A stretch of 64,000 nt of DNA, from contig NZ_CP014639.1 of NCBI RefSeq assembly GCF_001653975.1, positions 930,001 to 994,000 on the forward strand. Direction: 5' to 3'. Under the pieces are notes generated by a model that saw only the letters and a program-made list of their open reading frames with translations, was not told where the DNA came from and made no database searches. Source of the stretch: Candidatus Chlamydia sanziniae. GTDB lineage: Bacteria; Chlamydiota; Chlamydiia; Chlamydiales; Chlamydiaceae. Position 1 is the stretch's first letter. Every line of letters starts with the position of its first letter. The position numbers and the translations under genes were made by a program. Shown here one piece after another: positions 7,551-20,388 of this stretch.

Positions 7551-8127
7551 TATTAGGATATTGCCATTCGAGTGTAAGTTTATTTGGAATATTCAGATGA
7601 TTAAGGATTTTTCCTACTAAAGCATTTTCAATATCTTCTGCGGATTGGGGTTTAAAGTACCACATTGGCATAGGAGGAAAAATGATAGCTCCTGCTTGAC
7701 TGAGTTTCAATAAATTTTCCAGATGAATGGCATGTAAAGGTGTTTCACGAGGTACTAAAATGAGTGTACGTTTTTCTTTTAATGCAACATCAGCAATGCG
7801 CCTTAGTAAATTATCTCCAAGTCCTGCAGCAATAGCGGCGGCTGTAGCCATACTACAAGGGACAATAATGGTACCGGCTACAGTATAAGATCCTGACGAT
7901 AAAGAACTTTCGACAACATTAATTCCGTGGATATGGACATAGGGAAGACTTTCTTTTGGAAGTAGATTCTTGAGAGATTGGCAACCTAACTCATAATATA
8001 AAGTTTTTGCTCCTGCTTGGGAAATTACCACCTCAACTTGATTTTTCATATCCGCAAGTTCTTGAATAAGTTTTACAGCAAGTATAGCTCCTGAGGCTCC
8101 TGAAATGCCTACAGCATAGCGTTTCAT
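7543..8127 (-). CDS. ubiX: Flavin prenyltransferase UbiX
   Basis: 194 residues, standard for the family. The flavin-binding N-terminus GISGASGAILAVKLIQEL, the SGSYTVAGTIIVPCSMATAAAIAAGL block and the LVPRETPLHAIHLENLLKLS block are all present. UbiX makes prenylated FMN, the cofactor of UbiD-type decarboxylases. Chlamydiae make menaquinone by the futalosine route, so this enzyme probably serves the decarboxylase of that pathway; no decarboxylase gene is in this window. It follows ubiA by 7 bases and forms an operon with it. Confidence 0.93.
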   Translation of the reverse strand: MKRYAVGISGASGAILAVKLIQELADMKNQVEVVISQAGAKTLYYELGCQSLKNLLPKESLPYVHIHGINVVESSLSSGSYTVAGTIIVPCSMATAAAIAAGLGDNLLRRIADVALKEKRTLILVPRETPLHAIHLENLLKLSQAGAIIFPPMPMWYFKPQSAEDIENALVGKILNHLNIPNKLTLEWQYPNIS

Positions 8128-8134
8128 AAGTTTA

Positions 8135-9034
8135 TCAACACAATCGCGTTATTAGGAATACCATCATACCAATAAGGAAAGATAAAGCAATCCCGATATT
8201 TGCCAAAAAAAAGACTTTTTTATTTCCCCTTTTGGTTTTTCCTATCTTACGATACTCAGTGAGTACTTTGAGGATAACAATTAGCGGAGCGATTGAAGAG
8301 AGATAGAATCCCCAGCCAAGAGAGTCTACCCATCCTACTGAAAGGTAAAGAAAATAGCCTAAAATTAAACATAGAGCAGCAATATTGGCTGCCCGCTTTG
8401 CTCCATAGTACGCAGGAATACTGAACAGACCTTCTGTTTTATCGAAATCGATATCTTGAATGGCATAGATGATGTCGTTTGCTGCAATGATCATCCCCAC
8501 ACTCCCCCCCCATAAAAGAGCGAGGAAGTAAAATGATTTTGAGAGATGTTCCCCACCAGCTAAAGCTGAAAAATTCATAAGAATTGCTAGGGTATAAATT
8601 AACCCCAATCCCCAATGACATAATAAGGTCTTACGTTTCATGTATGGGTAGATAATAATGACCGCTGTAGCAAGGATACCGAGACTTAGAACCCCTAATG
8701 TTTTACATAACAATAAAAAAATACAGCTACTTATTAGAGAAAGAGCTTGAGCAAAGCGTAAAGATATTGACTTTGTGGGCAAAACTCTTAAAGAAGTTCT
8801 TGGGTTGCGTTCATCAATAAAGCAGTCCACACTTTGATTAATTACAATGCCAGCAGTTCGAGCAAAGGCAGAAGCGCATGCTCCTAGAGCGATGGTCCGT
8901 AGGGCTTGTTGCATAGATAGATGTTGAGAAATTTCAGGAAGACAAAAAGCAAAGAGAGTCGAAGCTGATAAGAACAATATAGAAAAAATAGAATATCTAA
9001 AATTAATCAGGTGAAAAAAAGAATTTAATTTCAT
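8135..9034 (-). CDS. ubiA: UbiA-family polyprenyltransferase
   Basis: 299 residues, eight to nine predicted membrane helices. The prenyl-diphosphate/Mg site is visible as NQSVDCFIDERNPRTSLR (about residues 66-83, N-x3-D-x3-D form), and the second Asp-rich motif as AANDIIYAIQDIDFDKTEGLFS near 183-204. Members attach polyprenyl chains to aromatic rings. In a menaquinone-making chlamydia the likely role is prenylation of the naphthoate intermediate (MqnP/MenA-like), rather than of 4-hydroxybenzoate as in E. coli. First gene of the ubiA-ubiX operon. Confidence 0.9.
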   Translation of the reverse strand: MKLNSFFHLINFRYSIFSILFLSASTLFAFCLPEISQHLSMQQALRTIALGACASAFARTAGIVINQSVDCFIDERNPRTSLRVLPTKSISLRFAQALSLISSCIFLLLCKTLGVLSLGILATAVIIIYPYMKRKTLLCHWGLGLIYTLAILMNFSALAGGEHLSKSFYFLALLWGGSVGMIIAANDIIYAIQDIDFDKTEGLFSIPAYYGAKRAANIAALCLILGYFLYLSVGWVDSLGWGFYLSSIAPLIVILKVLTEYRKIGKTKRGNKKVFFLANIGIALSFLIGMMVFLITRLC

Positions 9035-9669
9035 AAGAATTTGCTTTTATATAAAACAATTTATATTTATAGATAGTAAATAACTACACCCTGTAATTCT
9101 CTCCTAAATGGGGTGGTATACCCTAATCTTTTAGAACCCCTATACGTAGGGGTTCGTCTTTTTCTTAAGCATACACCAAATGTTCTTTGTAAAATTTAAA
9201 TAAAAGCAAAGACTGTTAGAATCGCATTTGTTCACAACACCTAGGCTTAAACTTGCTTTATTGCGGATATTTCTTGCTTGAGGGATCTTGTCTTTGTTAT
9301 TTTTCTCTTTAAATAGTGAAGCTGTCGGATATAAGAAAACTTCACTGGGCTAGTAGCTTAAAACGAGATGAGCTAAAGAAAAAATTGCTAGCTGATTACA
9401 GGGGAACGGATAGAGAATAGATTTCAGTTGAAGTTGGTGAGTGTACAGAAGAACTTAGTTTATGCATTGGCTAAATGCATCGAAGGTTTCATGAGTTGTT
9501 TAAAATTTTGGCTAAAAGAGCAGATTATTATTGAGAAATCTTTATAAATTAGAAATTTTAATATGGTTTTACTTATACAATTACTTTATCCGGTCAATAA
9601 TACATAGATATAATATCTTGGTATACCATATTATGGGTACTCATTTTATTTTAATTATGTAATAACTCC
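9035..9669. other. 635-base non-coding gap, possible small-RNA locus
   Basis: No open frame of convincing length was found on either strand. The left third contains a strong hairpin with T-run (separate entry) and, just before it, a smaller GGGGT/ACCCC-type repeat (about 9109-9123). The remainder is AT-rich with scattered near-promoter sequences such as the TATAAT at 9610-9615. The gap separates ubiA (leftward) from the putative Inc gene (rightward), so both promoters should be here. It is the longest non-coding stretch in the window. Confidence 0.5.
9135..9165 (+). terminator. Terminator-like hairpin in the ubiA-Inc gap
   Basis: AACCCCTA (9135-9142) and TAGGGGTT (9147-9154) form an 8-base stem with loop TACG, followed by CGTCTTTTTCTT. 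The T-run is on the plus strand, although no plus-strand protein gene ends nearby. It could therefore end a small RNA transcribed rightward from within the gap. Confidence 0.6.
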
Positions 9670-10752
9670 ATGGTTATTGATAATATACAAAATTCAACTT
9701 CTGATCTCCTCCCAAGTACAATCCCTTCTGTAGATGTAGTTAATGAGTCAAAACTTAATTCTAAACTGGTCGATTGTTGTTTGATAGTCATTGGCTTAAT
9801 ACTTGTATTATTTGGAGTTGCATTTTTTGTCTTTACAATCCCGGGTGTAGCAGCTTTATTCTCTACTTTATCAGGCCTGCTAAGTGTTATTTTAGGAACA
9901 TGCTTATTAACTCTTGGAACTGCGTTTCTAATATTTAGGAGGAACCTCCCAGGGATGGACTGTCAATTTTCTCATTTTTTAAAAGAACGTGCTAATATGA
10001 AACGGGAGATTGCACAATGGCGAGTCGAAGCTGCTAAGAACCAAAAATTAGCGAATAGTTTTAAAGAAAAATATGAGAATAAGAGCCTTTCTGAACAAGA
10101 AGGATGTCAGGATTTGAAAAACAAAATCGTTATTTTAGAAGAAAAAATTATTTCTTTATACAATGAGAACAAAGAACTTCAACATAAGCGAGACATGTCT
10201 TTTCAGATAGAGCAAACACTTCGCAATCGCATTAAAAATTTTGAGAAAAAAGAGAGCATTTTAACACATCAAGTTCGCAATTTGGAGAGGATAGGTAACA
10301 AACAACGTCAATATCTGTATGATGTAACTAGAGAAAAAGAAGTGTGCGAAAGTGAAAATTATAAATTACAAGAGGAGTTGGCCTCTATTAATAATAGTAT
10401 AGTAGGGAAGACCTTTTTGACAATTTCTTCTCGTATAAAACAGTCTACACAACAAGAGACCTTGATTAATTCAGAAGAAGACTTTTTAGAACCCCCTTCT
10501 TCTACTAAGAAAAGATCCAAAACTGTGTTTCAATTCTTGTTCTCTGAATCACCGCCTTCCTCTACGGATAGGCATGCTTTTCCCTTTCTCCCAAAAGCTA
10601 AAAAAGAACACAGCACGAAAACTAGTAGTAGTAGTGAATTTTTATTGAATCTATTAAAGAAAGTACAAGCTTGGAAAAGCAATTTCTTATTAAAAGTGTT
10701 CTCCAACAAGCACACTTCATCATTTACGTCACAAGAACAAAAAGAAGATTAA
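9670..10752 (+). CDS. Putative inclusion membrane protein with coiled coil (IncA-like layout)
   Basis: 360 residues. Residues about 33-95 form a bilobed hydrophobic domain, two close helices around a short turn (LIVIGLILVLFGVAFFVF and GLLSVILGTCLLTLG), the hallmark of Inc proteins that type III secretion places in the inclusion membrane. Residues about 105-250 are Lys/Glu-rich heptad-like coiled coil, the layout of IncA, which drives inclusion fusion through SNARE-like coils. The C-terminus is Ser/Lys-rich. I cannot tell whether it is an IncA orthologue or another Inc with the same architecture. It stands alone and converges on the dipeptidase gene (17-base gap). Confidence 0.7.
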   Translation: MVIDNIQNSTSDLLPSTIPSVDVVNESKLNSKLVDCCLIVIGLILVLFGVAFFVFTIPGVAALFSTLSGLLSVILGTCLLTLGTAFLIFRRNLPGMDCQFSHFLKERANMKREIAQWRVEAAKNQKLANSFKEKYENKSLSEQEGCQDLKNKIVILEEKIISLYNENKELQHKRDMSFQIEQTLRNRIKNFEKKESILTHQVRNLERIGNKQRQYLYDVTREKEVCESENYKLQEELASINNSIVGKTFLTISSRIKQSTQQETLINSEEDFLEPPSSTKKRSKTVFQFLFSESPPSSTDRHAFPFLPKAKKEHSTKTSSSSEFLLNLLKKVQAWKSNFLLKVFSNKHTSSFTSQEQKED

Positions 10753-10769
10753 GTTAACAGGTTTATTCT

Positions 10770-11753
10770 TTATAAATCTATATAGGTAAATTCCTGTTTA
10801 CCTGCTTGTTTTGCAATGACTCGTTGTAAAAATTGCTCAGCTCGAGAAGCCAATATAGATTTTGCCTGTTCTTCAGAACAACTATGGCGAATGATCTGAT
10901 GTAGAGTAGGATGATCTGCTGCAGACTTAAAGTTATCGAAGAACTTTTCTGTTGCATTGGAGTAAAAGAAATCTGTCCCAAGAACAAGATTAAAAAGGAC
11001 CTCTATTTTCTCAGCATGAAGAATATGATCCTGAATTGCATCTAAAGACGGGCCTACAAAAGGACGAATAAGGTTTAAACCAATGACGCCTCCCCTATGG
11101 GCAATTTCTTTGGCATGGACGTCCATAAGATTTCTTGGATGATCAAGGATAGCTCGGAAATTTGAATGGCTAGCTAAGATGGGTAGGTTAGGAAGTTTAT
11201 TTGCAGTATAATCTAAGATATCTTCTGTAAGTCTGTCGCAACAGTGGCTAAGATCTATAGGAATTGCAAGTTGGTCCATAAGATCCAGAAGGTACTTGCC
11301 CTCTTGGGATAGTTTGTTAGGAGCAAATGCTCCGCCTCCAAAGCGGTTTTCTTCATTCCATACGATTCCTAGGTAAGCTAAGGGACCTTCTTTTGTTAGT
11401 GCTACAAGTTTAATAAAAAGCTCATGAAGAGGCTGTGAGTCATTTCCAAGTACTGAAGCGTTCTCTATGCTACGTATGATAGCTAAGGAAGGTTCTTTTT
11501 TAGTTAAAGATACGGTATTGTGTTCTTTATTGTGGGTAATGCAGGTAATTCTAGGATCTTCTTGCGGAAGAGAAAAGAATAAAGCGTTTTGCTCGTCACA
11601 ACTGGGTGTTTTTTGACTTTTTGCTACAAAAATCGCACAAACCTGTTTTCGGATTCCTCCTACAAAAAGTTGGCCTGGAGAACAGCGTACATTAGGATCT
11701 CGAGGGGAAAAATGAGGATGGGAAAGCAAATCACAATGAATATCAATAATCAT
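10770..11753 (-). CDS. Membrane-dipeptidase family (peptidase M19) enzyme
   Basis: 327 residues, typical for M19 zinc dipeptidases. The metal ligands are recognisable: IDIHCDLLSH (H6, D8), NEENRFGGGA (bridging Glu), IDLSHCCDRL and LASHSNFRAI (two His), and LGTDFF (Asp). The enzyme hydrolyses L-L or L-D dipeptides. There is no signal peptide, so it is cytoplasmic; scavenging of host peptides or turnover of peptidoglycan peptides are both possible. Its start overlaps the stop of the Sua5-type gene by 4 bases (11750-11753), so the two are translationally coupled. Confidence 0.88.
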   Translation of the reverse strand: MIIDIHCDLLSHPHFSPRDPNVRCSPGQLFVGGIRKQVCAIFVAKSQKTPSCDEQNALFFSLPQEDPRITCITHNKEHNTVSLTKKEPSLAIIRSIENASVLGNDSQPLHELFIKLVALTKEGPLAYLGIVWNEENRFGGGAFAPNKLSQEGKYLLDLMDQLAIPIDLSHCCDRLTEDILDYTANKLPNLPILASHSNFRAILDHPRNLMDVHAKEIAHRGGVIGLNLIRPFVGPSLDAIQDHILHAEKIEVLFNLVLGTDFFYSNATEKFFDNFKSAADHPTLHQIIRHSCSEEQAKSILASRAEQFLQRVIAKQAGKQEFTYIDL

Positions 11754-12625
11754 GAAGTCCCTGAATAGTCTAGAACATAATATGGAGAGAGGTAAGGAAG
11801 CAGCTCAGGATACGAAGAAGTCTTAGCATCATAGACAAAAACAATGGCAGGTTGCTTACTTTGCAAAGCTTTTCTTAATGTTGGATAAAATTGGCGAGGG
11901 TGAGGTTTATTGCAAATGAGTCCCTGAAAGTCTGGACGTGCTTTTAGGAAAGATTCCAGTTGGGAATGATCTTCTACAGTATATACCTTCAAGTGATTGG
12001 TGAAAGAATGGCAAGTTTTGGGAAAGATCTTAGCTTTTCCCTGAGTTACTTGTTCTATCGAAGAGCGGGAGATAAGCCCTTCACGATAGATAATCAGCGG
12101 ATCTACACCTACGACAGTAGATTCTAGACCATAGAGGGAGTGACTATCAAAAATACTGATATCTTGATGAGGAAAATCTTTTAAGACTTCTCTACCTGTA
12201 AGAGCCGGAGGAAACCCAGAGAGATTTGCTGATGTTCCAATTAACGTGCCACAGTATTCAATGACTTGTTTTATTGTGTCGTGATTGATTATACGAAATC
12301 CTAAAGTTTCTTTAATAAACAGGGGATTACGATGTTTGAGTACTAAAGTAATCCCACCTGGAAAGAACTCCTGAGCAAGCCTTTGGGCCATTGGAGAGAG
12401 AGGATATCCAGAAATTCTTTCTATATCTTGGATAGTATTTACATACAGAGCAAATGCTTTCGTTTGTTCTCTATGCTTTAGTGCATATAAAATAGGTTGT
12501 GCCTTAGGGGCATGAAGTGAAAGAGCTAAAGCATAAACAGTATCTGTAGGAAGAGCAATTAACTTTCCTATAGTAACACGCTGGATGATCTCTTCTACAG
12601 AAGTTGTTAAATATGCACTAGACAT
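11750..12625 (-). CDS. Sua5/YciO/YrdC-family protein, probable threonylcarbamoyl-AMP synthase
   Basis: 291 residues. The YrdC domain (about 1-195) has LIALPTDTVYALAL (about 22-35), ALKHREQTKAFALYV (about 48-62), GTSANLSGFPPA (about 130-141) and LESTVVGVDPLIIYREG (about 167-183). It makes threonylcarbamoyl-AMP for the t6A37 modification of ANN-decoding tRNAs. About 95 extra residues follow, shorter than the full Sua5 domain and without clear motifs. First gene of a two-gene operon with the M19 dipeptidase. Confidence 0.88.
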   Translation of the reverse strand: MSSAYLTTSVEEIIQRVTIGKLIALPTDTVYALALSLHAPKAQPILYALKHREQTKAFALYVNTIQDIERISGYPLSPMAQRLAQEFFPGGITLVLKHRNPLFIKETLGFRIINHDTIKQVIEYCGTLIGTSANLSGFPPALTGREVLKDFPHQDISIFDSHSLYGLESTVVGVDPLIIYREGLISRSSIEQVTQGKAKIFPKTCHSFTNHLKVYTVEDHSQLESFLKARPDFQGLICNKPHPRQFYPTLRKALQSKQPAIVFVYDAKTSSYPELLPYLSPYYVLDYSGTS

Positions 12626-12867
12626 CGAATTTGTAGAATTTCAGAAGAGACGTATAAGTCCTTATATACAAAATTATCCGTCATTCTTTAGTTTTGTGAG
12701 TATGGTACTTAAAAGATCTTTCTAAATCCAGAGCTTTTACCAAAAAATTATTTATTTATAAAAATAATATCTTCTTGAAAAATTTAAAAACTATTTTTTC
12801 TTCTTCTTAATAAGAAATTATTATAGCTTAATATAACATCAACTCACTTAACCAAAAATAAGGACCT

Positions 12868-13599
12868 ATGACACAGTATTCTTTTTTTCGTCGTAAATGT
12901 GGAGGCCTGGATATTATCGAATGTCCAGGGAATCCTGAGGACCCTTTAATTATTTTATGCCATGGTTATGGATCTCAGGCTGATAATTTAATCTTTTTCC
13001 CTTCTGTGTCTTCTTTTTCAGGGCTTCGTCCTACATGGATATTCCCTAATGGTCCTATTTCTTTGACTAACCAATTTCAAGAGGGACGAGCATGGTTTCC
13101 TTTAGATATGCCTTTATTTCAAGAGGTTATCAATGATGTATCCATGACTCCTGAAAAGGAGCACAAATATCGTCAGCTCTTCAATGTTAATCCAGATTTG
13201 GCTAAAGAAACTTTGGAAAATTTAATCGCGGATCTTGGTCGTTCTTATACTGACATAATTATAGGAGGTTTTAGTCAGGGCGCAATTATGGCAGCCCATC
13301 TCATTTTAACAACACAGAACCCTTATGCAGGTGCTCTCTTTTTTTCTGGAATACGGCTGTTTGATAAGAGTTGGGACAAAGGAATTCAACATTGTGCTCC
13401 AGTTCCATTTTTGCAAAGTCATGGCTATGAGGATCAGATTCTTCCCTATACTTATGGGAAGCTACTTTATGATCTCATCTCAGCGAGACTTCCTGGGGAA
13501 CTGGTCTCTTTCACTGGAGGACATGAAATTGTCCCTACAGTTATAGAAACAATGTGCTCTCTAGTTCCCGTTTGGATAAATCAGCGGCGTTATAGTTGA
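12868..13599 (+). CDS. Phospholipase/carboxylesterase-family serine hydrolase
   Basis: 243 residues, alpha/beta hydrolase of the lysophospholipase/acyl-protein thioesterase-like family. Visible motifs: the oxyanion region LCHGYGSQADNL (about 30-41), the nucleophile elbow GGFSQGAIMA (Ser near 134), the acid loop SHGYEDQILP (Asp near 190) and the catalytic His in GGHEIVP (near 219). No signal peptide. Substrates are short acyl esters in homologues; the physiological one is unknown. AGGA lies 7 bases before ATG 12868. The last 59 bases overlap the convergent holB coding region, an unusually long overlap for this window. Confidence 0.85.
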   Translation: MTQYSFFRRKCGGLDIIECPGNPEDPLIILCHGYGSQADNLIFFPSVSSFSGLRPTWIFPNGPISLTNQFQEGRAWFPLDMPLFQEVINDVSMTPEKEHKYRQLFNVNPDLAKETLENLIADLGRSYTDIIIGGFSQGAIMAAHLILTTQNPYAGALFFSGIRLFDKSWDKGIQHCAPVPFLQSHGYEDQILPYTYGKLLYDLISARLPGELVSFTGGHEIVPTVIETMCSLVPVWINQRRYS

Positions 13600-14467
13600 C
13601 AATTTTTCTTTCTACTACTTGATTCTTTAAAGACAGAAGCTGAAGAGCCACCCATTCTAGAATAGCACCTCCTGAAGAAGCATTGTCTAGAGCTTGGTAA
13701 GCGTTCTCAATCACTGCCAGGATTGTTTTTAGAGGTAGCAAAGGCAACTGTAGAATTGTGTTTACGTATTTTGGGTAAACTAGAAAGGGAGCTTTGCATT
13801 TTAAATCTAACATATAACGATCTCGATAGAGAGCAAGGAGCATCTGTAAGAGTGTTTTTACTTTTTCTCTGAGTGCTTGTTTATCAAATTCAGGGGTTTG
13901 TTTCACAATTTGTGCAACCTCAGTGATAGGGATAAGACCTTGTGCATAACGTAACACATAGTCTATCTCTTGTTGATCCAGTATAGAAGATTCTTTTCCT
14001 TCTATAAAGATTGCAAAACTGCGTGATAAAATAGTTGCGGGTAAACGTTGAGGTTTTGTTGTTGTCAATGTGATGACGGCATGAATAGGGGGTTCTTCAA
14101 ATACTTTTAAAAAAGCAGAAATGGCAGGCAATGTCATTCGATCGACTTCGTGAATTATATAAACCTTATAACATGATTCAAAGGGCTGTATCCAGATTTG
14201 TTTTTTAATTTCGCGAGGAAGATCTATGGAATGTAACTTTCCCTTACTTATAGGGAAGAATTCATGAATGTCGGGGTGAATTCTTTGAGAAATCTTATGT
14301 TGAGCTCGAGGAGATTGGGATAAAAGGATTTCTGAAGCAAGATCATAAGCCTTACCTCGCAGAGAAGTTAAGGAAGGACCATAAAGCATGATTCCTGAAG
14401 GAATTTTTCCATTTGTAATTTTTTTTAGTAAGGTGCTCCATCTTTGGTATGCGATTTCTACTTGCAT
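13541..14467 (-). CDS. holB: DNA polymerase III delta-prime-like clamp-loader subunit
   Basis: 308 residues from ATG 14467. A longer start at 14524 would push the gene 67 bases into tmk, whereas 14467 gives the usual short overlap (10 bases). The RFC-like AAA domain is seen in GIMLYGPSLTSLRGKAYDLA (degenerate P-loop), HEVDRMTLPAISAFLKVFEEPP (Walker B/box region) and TILSRSFAIF, where the Cys of the usual SRC motif is missing. A degenerate P-loop is normal for delta-prime, which does not hydrolyse ATP. The tmk-holB pairing is common in bacteria and supports the call. Confidence 0.85.
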   Translation of the reverse strand: MQVEIAYQRWSTLLKKITNGKIPSGIMLYGPSLTSLRGKAYDLASEILLSQSPRAQHKISQRIHPDIHEFFPISKGKLHSIDLPREIKKQIWIQPFESCYKVYIIHEVDRMTLPAISAFLKVFEEPPIHAVITLTTTKPQRLPATILSRSFAIFIEGKESSILDQQEIDYVLRYAQGLIPITEVAQIVKQTPEFDKQALREKVKTLLQMLLALYRDRYMLDLKCKAPFLVYPKYVNTILQLPLLPLKTILAVIENAYQALDNASSGGAILEWVALQLLSLKNQVVERKIVNYNAADLSKRELESTLFL

Positions 14468-15081
14468 AAGTTTAGACCTATACGCTTCATTACTTGATCT
14501 ACAGAGCTTGTCAAAGCTTGACAAGCATTGAGTATCAAATAACGGCTAGGGTGGGCCTTGGCTAATGCTAAAAACCCCTGACGGATGGCATGGTGATAAC
14601 TTAAAGGCTTTTGCTCAAACTTATCCAAAGATTTTTGTTGTTGTTTTCTTTGTAATCCTATTTCTGCAGGGATATCTAATAATAAAATAAGATCAGGAAG
14701 AAAAGGCTTAAGACCTTGTACTTTATAGCAAAGATCTGCAACAAAAGATGCACCTAATTGTTCCGCAATTCCCTGATAGACAATGGTAGAATCATGAAAT
14801 CTTTCACAAAGTACAAGATAACCATTCTGTAAGGCAGGGAGAATTTTTTCCTCTATGTGTTGAGCACGCATCGCAAGAAATAAAAAAAGCTCACTGTAGG
14901 TTGAAAGACATGACTTAGAAGGATCGAGAATAAAATCTCGAAGAAGCTCACCTAATTTACTTCCTCCAGGTTCTCTTGTTCTAAATACTTTCTTATTTTG
15001 AACTACGACGAATTGCTTGTGTAAAGCTTCCGCTAAAGAGCTTTTCCCAGCACCCTCACCCCCTTCAATAACTATAAACAC
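14458..15081 (-). CDS. tmk: Thymidylate kinase
   Basis: 207 residues. P-loop IEGGEGAGKSSLAEAL at about 5-20, the TREPGGSKLGELLR block (about 35-48) binding dTMP, the DR(F/Y)-type motif CERFHDSTIVYQG (about 92-104), and LLLDIPAEIGLQRK near 132-145. It makes dTDP from dTMP. It lies between gyrA and holB on the same strand, 22 bases after gyrA, and its stop overlaps the holB start. Confidence 0.95.
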   Translation of the reverse strand: MFIVIEGGEGAGKSSLAEALHKQFVVVQNKKVFRTREPGGSKLGELLRDFILDPSKSCLSTYSELFLFLAMRAQHIEEKILPALQNGYLVLCERFHDSTIVYQGIAEQLGASFVADLCYKVQGLKPFLPDLILLLDIPAEIGLQRKQQQKSLDKFEQKPLSYHHAIRQGFLALAKAHPSRYLILNACQALTSSVDQVMKRIGLNLCK

Positions 15082-15103
15082 AATACTACCTTTAACTTAT
15101 GGC

Positions 15104-17599
15104 TTAAAGTGTAGGAAGATTGTTTTCCTCAACTTCAGATAATATCTCTTCATCATTTTCATTCGAAGAGAGTTTTTCCATAGCAACAAGGACATCGCCT
15201 TCTTTTAAATGTACAAGACGTACTCCTTGTGTAGACCTACCCATAACTCTAACATCTTGCATACTAATGCGGATGGCTTGTCCTTGTCCTGACATGAGTA
15301 GAATACTATTATAATCTGTGACTGGAATAGCTCCTAATACATCCCCATTCCTTTCATTAATCAGTATGGAGCGTACTCCCACACCTCCACGGTTTGTTTC
15401 CCGAAAATCTTCAACTAATGAACGCTTACCAAAACCATTATTACAGACCACCAATACTGATTGGTTTTCTGTAACAATTTGACAACTCACAACAAAATCA
15501 TTTTGATTTTTTAGTGAAACACCACGCACACCACGAGCAGTTCTTCCCATAGGGCGTACCTTATCATGAGGGAATCGTACTGCCATGCCAAGATGGGTAA
15601 ATAACATGACCTTTTCTTGGTCATTTGTGATATGGCATGCAGCAATAAGTTCATCTTCATCGTCAATTTCTAAAGCACGAATCCCCTTCTTTCTAGGGTT
15701 GCTAAATGCTTCTAAAGCAACTTTTTTTACAATTCCACATTTTGTCGCTAGAAATAAAAAGTCAGCATTTTCGAAATTTTTTACATTCAATATAGCGGCA
15801 AGTTGTTCTCCTGGACGTATGCCTTCCAAGAAGTTAATGATTGGTTTCCCCTTAGCTCGTCGTTCCCCTTCTGGAAGTTGCCATACTTTTAACCAATAGC
15901 ATTGTCCAAAGTTAGTAAAGATAAGAAGATAATCTTTTGTAGATGCTGAATACACTGCCTTCAAGAAGCCTGAGCCCTTTTTGATATCAAAACCTGTCAC
16001 TCCGTGACCACCACGACGTTGTTCTCTGAAAACCTTCACAGGCATCCTTTTTACATAGTCGTCTGCTGATATTGTAATAATTACCGGCTCATTAATAATA
16101 ATATCTTCAATATCGCGAATATCGTTACTATCAAATTCTATCGTAGTTCTTCGCGGGGTTTTATGGTGCTTTAAAAGGTCTTGTAGCTCATTTCTAATAA
16201 TATCTTTAATCAATCCTTCATCTGCGAGTACACGCTTATAGTAGGCAATTTTATTGAGCAATTCTTCATATTCTTTTTGAATTTTCTCAGCTTCTAACCC
16301 AGTAAGTTGATAAAGGCGTAATTCTAAAATTGCAATAGCTTGAGCATCTGTTAAAGTAAATTGCTTTACTAACTGGTGTTTCGCATGTTCTTTATTCTCA
16401 CTCTCACGGATAGTTTTGACAACATTATCTAAATAAGATAAAGCCTTGAGATACCCTTCTAAAATATGTGCTCGAGTCTCTGCTTTGTTTAATTCATAGC
16501 GAATTCTTCTACGGATGACTTCAGTACGATGTCGTATCCATGCAGAAATCATCCTATGGATGTCCATGGTTCTAGGCAGATTTTTATCCAAGGCTAACAT
16601 ATTAGCCCCAAAAGTTACCTGTACATCAGTAAATTTATAGAGTCTATTAATAGTAATTTCTGAAGACTCACCTTTCTTTAATTCTAAAACTACACGAATA
16701 CCTTCTTTATCAGACTCATCTCGAACATCAGAAATGCCTACTAAAGTTTTATCATTGACCAGGTCAGCAATCTGTTCGATGAGTCGAGATTTATTTACAT
16801 TGTAAGGCATCTCTGTAATGATAATGTTTTCACGATGCTTATCAGCATTCTCTTCAACATGTAAGCGTGCCCGGACTTTGATTTTTCCTCTACCTGTAAC
16901 ATAAGTAGAGCGTATGCCTTCAGAACCGCAAATCACTCCCCCCGTAGGAAAATCTGGACCAGGCATTCTTTGTAAGATTTCTTCTATAGTAGCATTAGGA
17001 TTGGCTAAGAGTAGCAAAGTAGCTTCTAAGAGCTCTCCAAGATTATGAGAAGGTATATTGGTTGCCATTCCCACTGCAATCCCTGAAGAACCGTTGCAAA
17101 GAAGATTAGGAAATTTAGAGGGAAAGACTATGGGCTCCTGTTTGGTCTCATCATAGTTTGAGGCCATATCCACAGTGTCTTTGTCTAAATCTTCCATTAG
17201 AAATATAGCACTATGAGTCAGACGTGCTTCTGTATAACGCATAGCTGCGGGTGGATCTCCATCTATAGAACCAAAGTTCCCCTGACCATCGACCAATGGA
17301 TAGCGCATAGTCCAACTTTGCGCCATACGGACAAGAGTTGGATAGATAACACTTTCACCATGAGGATGATAGTCCCCCGAAGTGTCCCCACAAATTTTCG
17401 CACATTTACGATGTTTAGCTCCTGGAGAAAGATTCAATTGTCGCATAGCGTAGAGAATGCGCCTTTGTGAAGGTTTGAGCCCATCCCGGATATCTGGAAG
17501 TGCTCTAGAGATAATCACAGACATCGAATAACGAAGGTAACTTTCCTTCATCTCTTCTTCAAGATTTTTAGGGACGATAATTTCTTCTTTATGCAACAT
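15104..17599 (-). CDS. gyrA: DNA gyrase subunit A
   Basis: 831 residues, full length. The breakage-rejoining domain includes [22 protein letters not shown], the region [16 protein letters not shown] and the catalytic tyrosine in [11 protein letters not shown] (near residue 120). The C-terminal half has the repeated beta-pinwheel blades and a GyrA box-like [10 protein letters not shown] (about 525-534), which marks gyrase rather than topoisomerase IV. It introduces negative supercoils together with GyrB, encoded 14 bases upstream in the same operon. The tail is acidic ([14 protein letters not shown]), as in other GyrA proteins. Confidence 0.97.
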   Translation of the reverse strand: MLHKEEIIVPKNLEEEMKESYLRYSMSVIISRALPDIRDGLKPSQRRILYAMRQLNLSPGAKHRKCAKICGDTSGDYHPHGESVIYPTLVRMAQSWTMRYPLVDGQGNFGSIDGDPPAAMRYTEARLTHSAIFLMEDLDKDTVDMASNYDETKQEPIVFPSKFPNLLCNGSSGIAVGMATNIPSHNLGELLEATLLLLANPNATIEEILQRMPGPDFPTGGVICGSEGIRSTYVTGRGKIKVRARLHVEENADKHRENIIITEMPYNVNKSRLIEQIADLVNDKTLVGISDVRDESDKEGIRVVLELKKGESSEITINRLYKFTDVQVTFGANMLALDKNLPRTMDIHRMISAWIRHRTEVIRRRIRYELNKAETRAHILEGYLKALSYLDNVVKTIRESENKEHAKHQLVKQFTLTDAQAIAILELRLYQLTGLEAEKIQKEYEELLNKIAYYKRVLADEGLIKDIIRNELQDLLKHHKTPRRTTIEFDSNDIRDIEDIIINEPVIITISADDYVKRMPVKVFREQRRGGHGVTGFDIKKGSGFLKAVYSASTKDYLLIFTNFGQCYWLKVWQLPEGERRAKGKPIINFLEGIRPGEQLAAILNVKNFENADFLFLATKCGIVKKVALEAFSNPRKKGIRALEIDDEDELIAACHITNDQEKVMLFTHLGMAVRFPHDKVRPMGRTARGVRGVSLKNQNDFVVSCQIVTENQSVLVVCNNGFGKRSLVEDFRETNRGGVGVRSILINERNGDVLGAIPVTDYNSILLMSGQGQAIRISMQDVRVMGRSTQGVRLVHLKEGDVLVAMEKLSSNENDEEILSEVEENNLPTL

Positions 17600-17613
17600 A
17601 GGCTGAGAGGCTC

Positions 17614-20365
<2,752 letters not shown>

Positions 20366-20388
20366 GACCTACCTGAAGGACAATGCAA

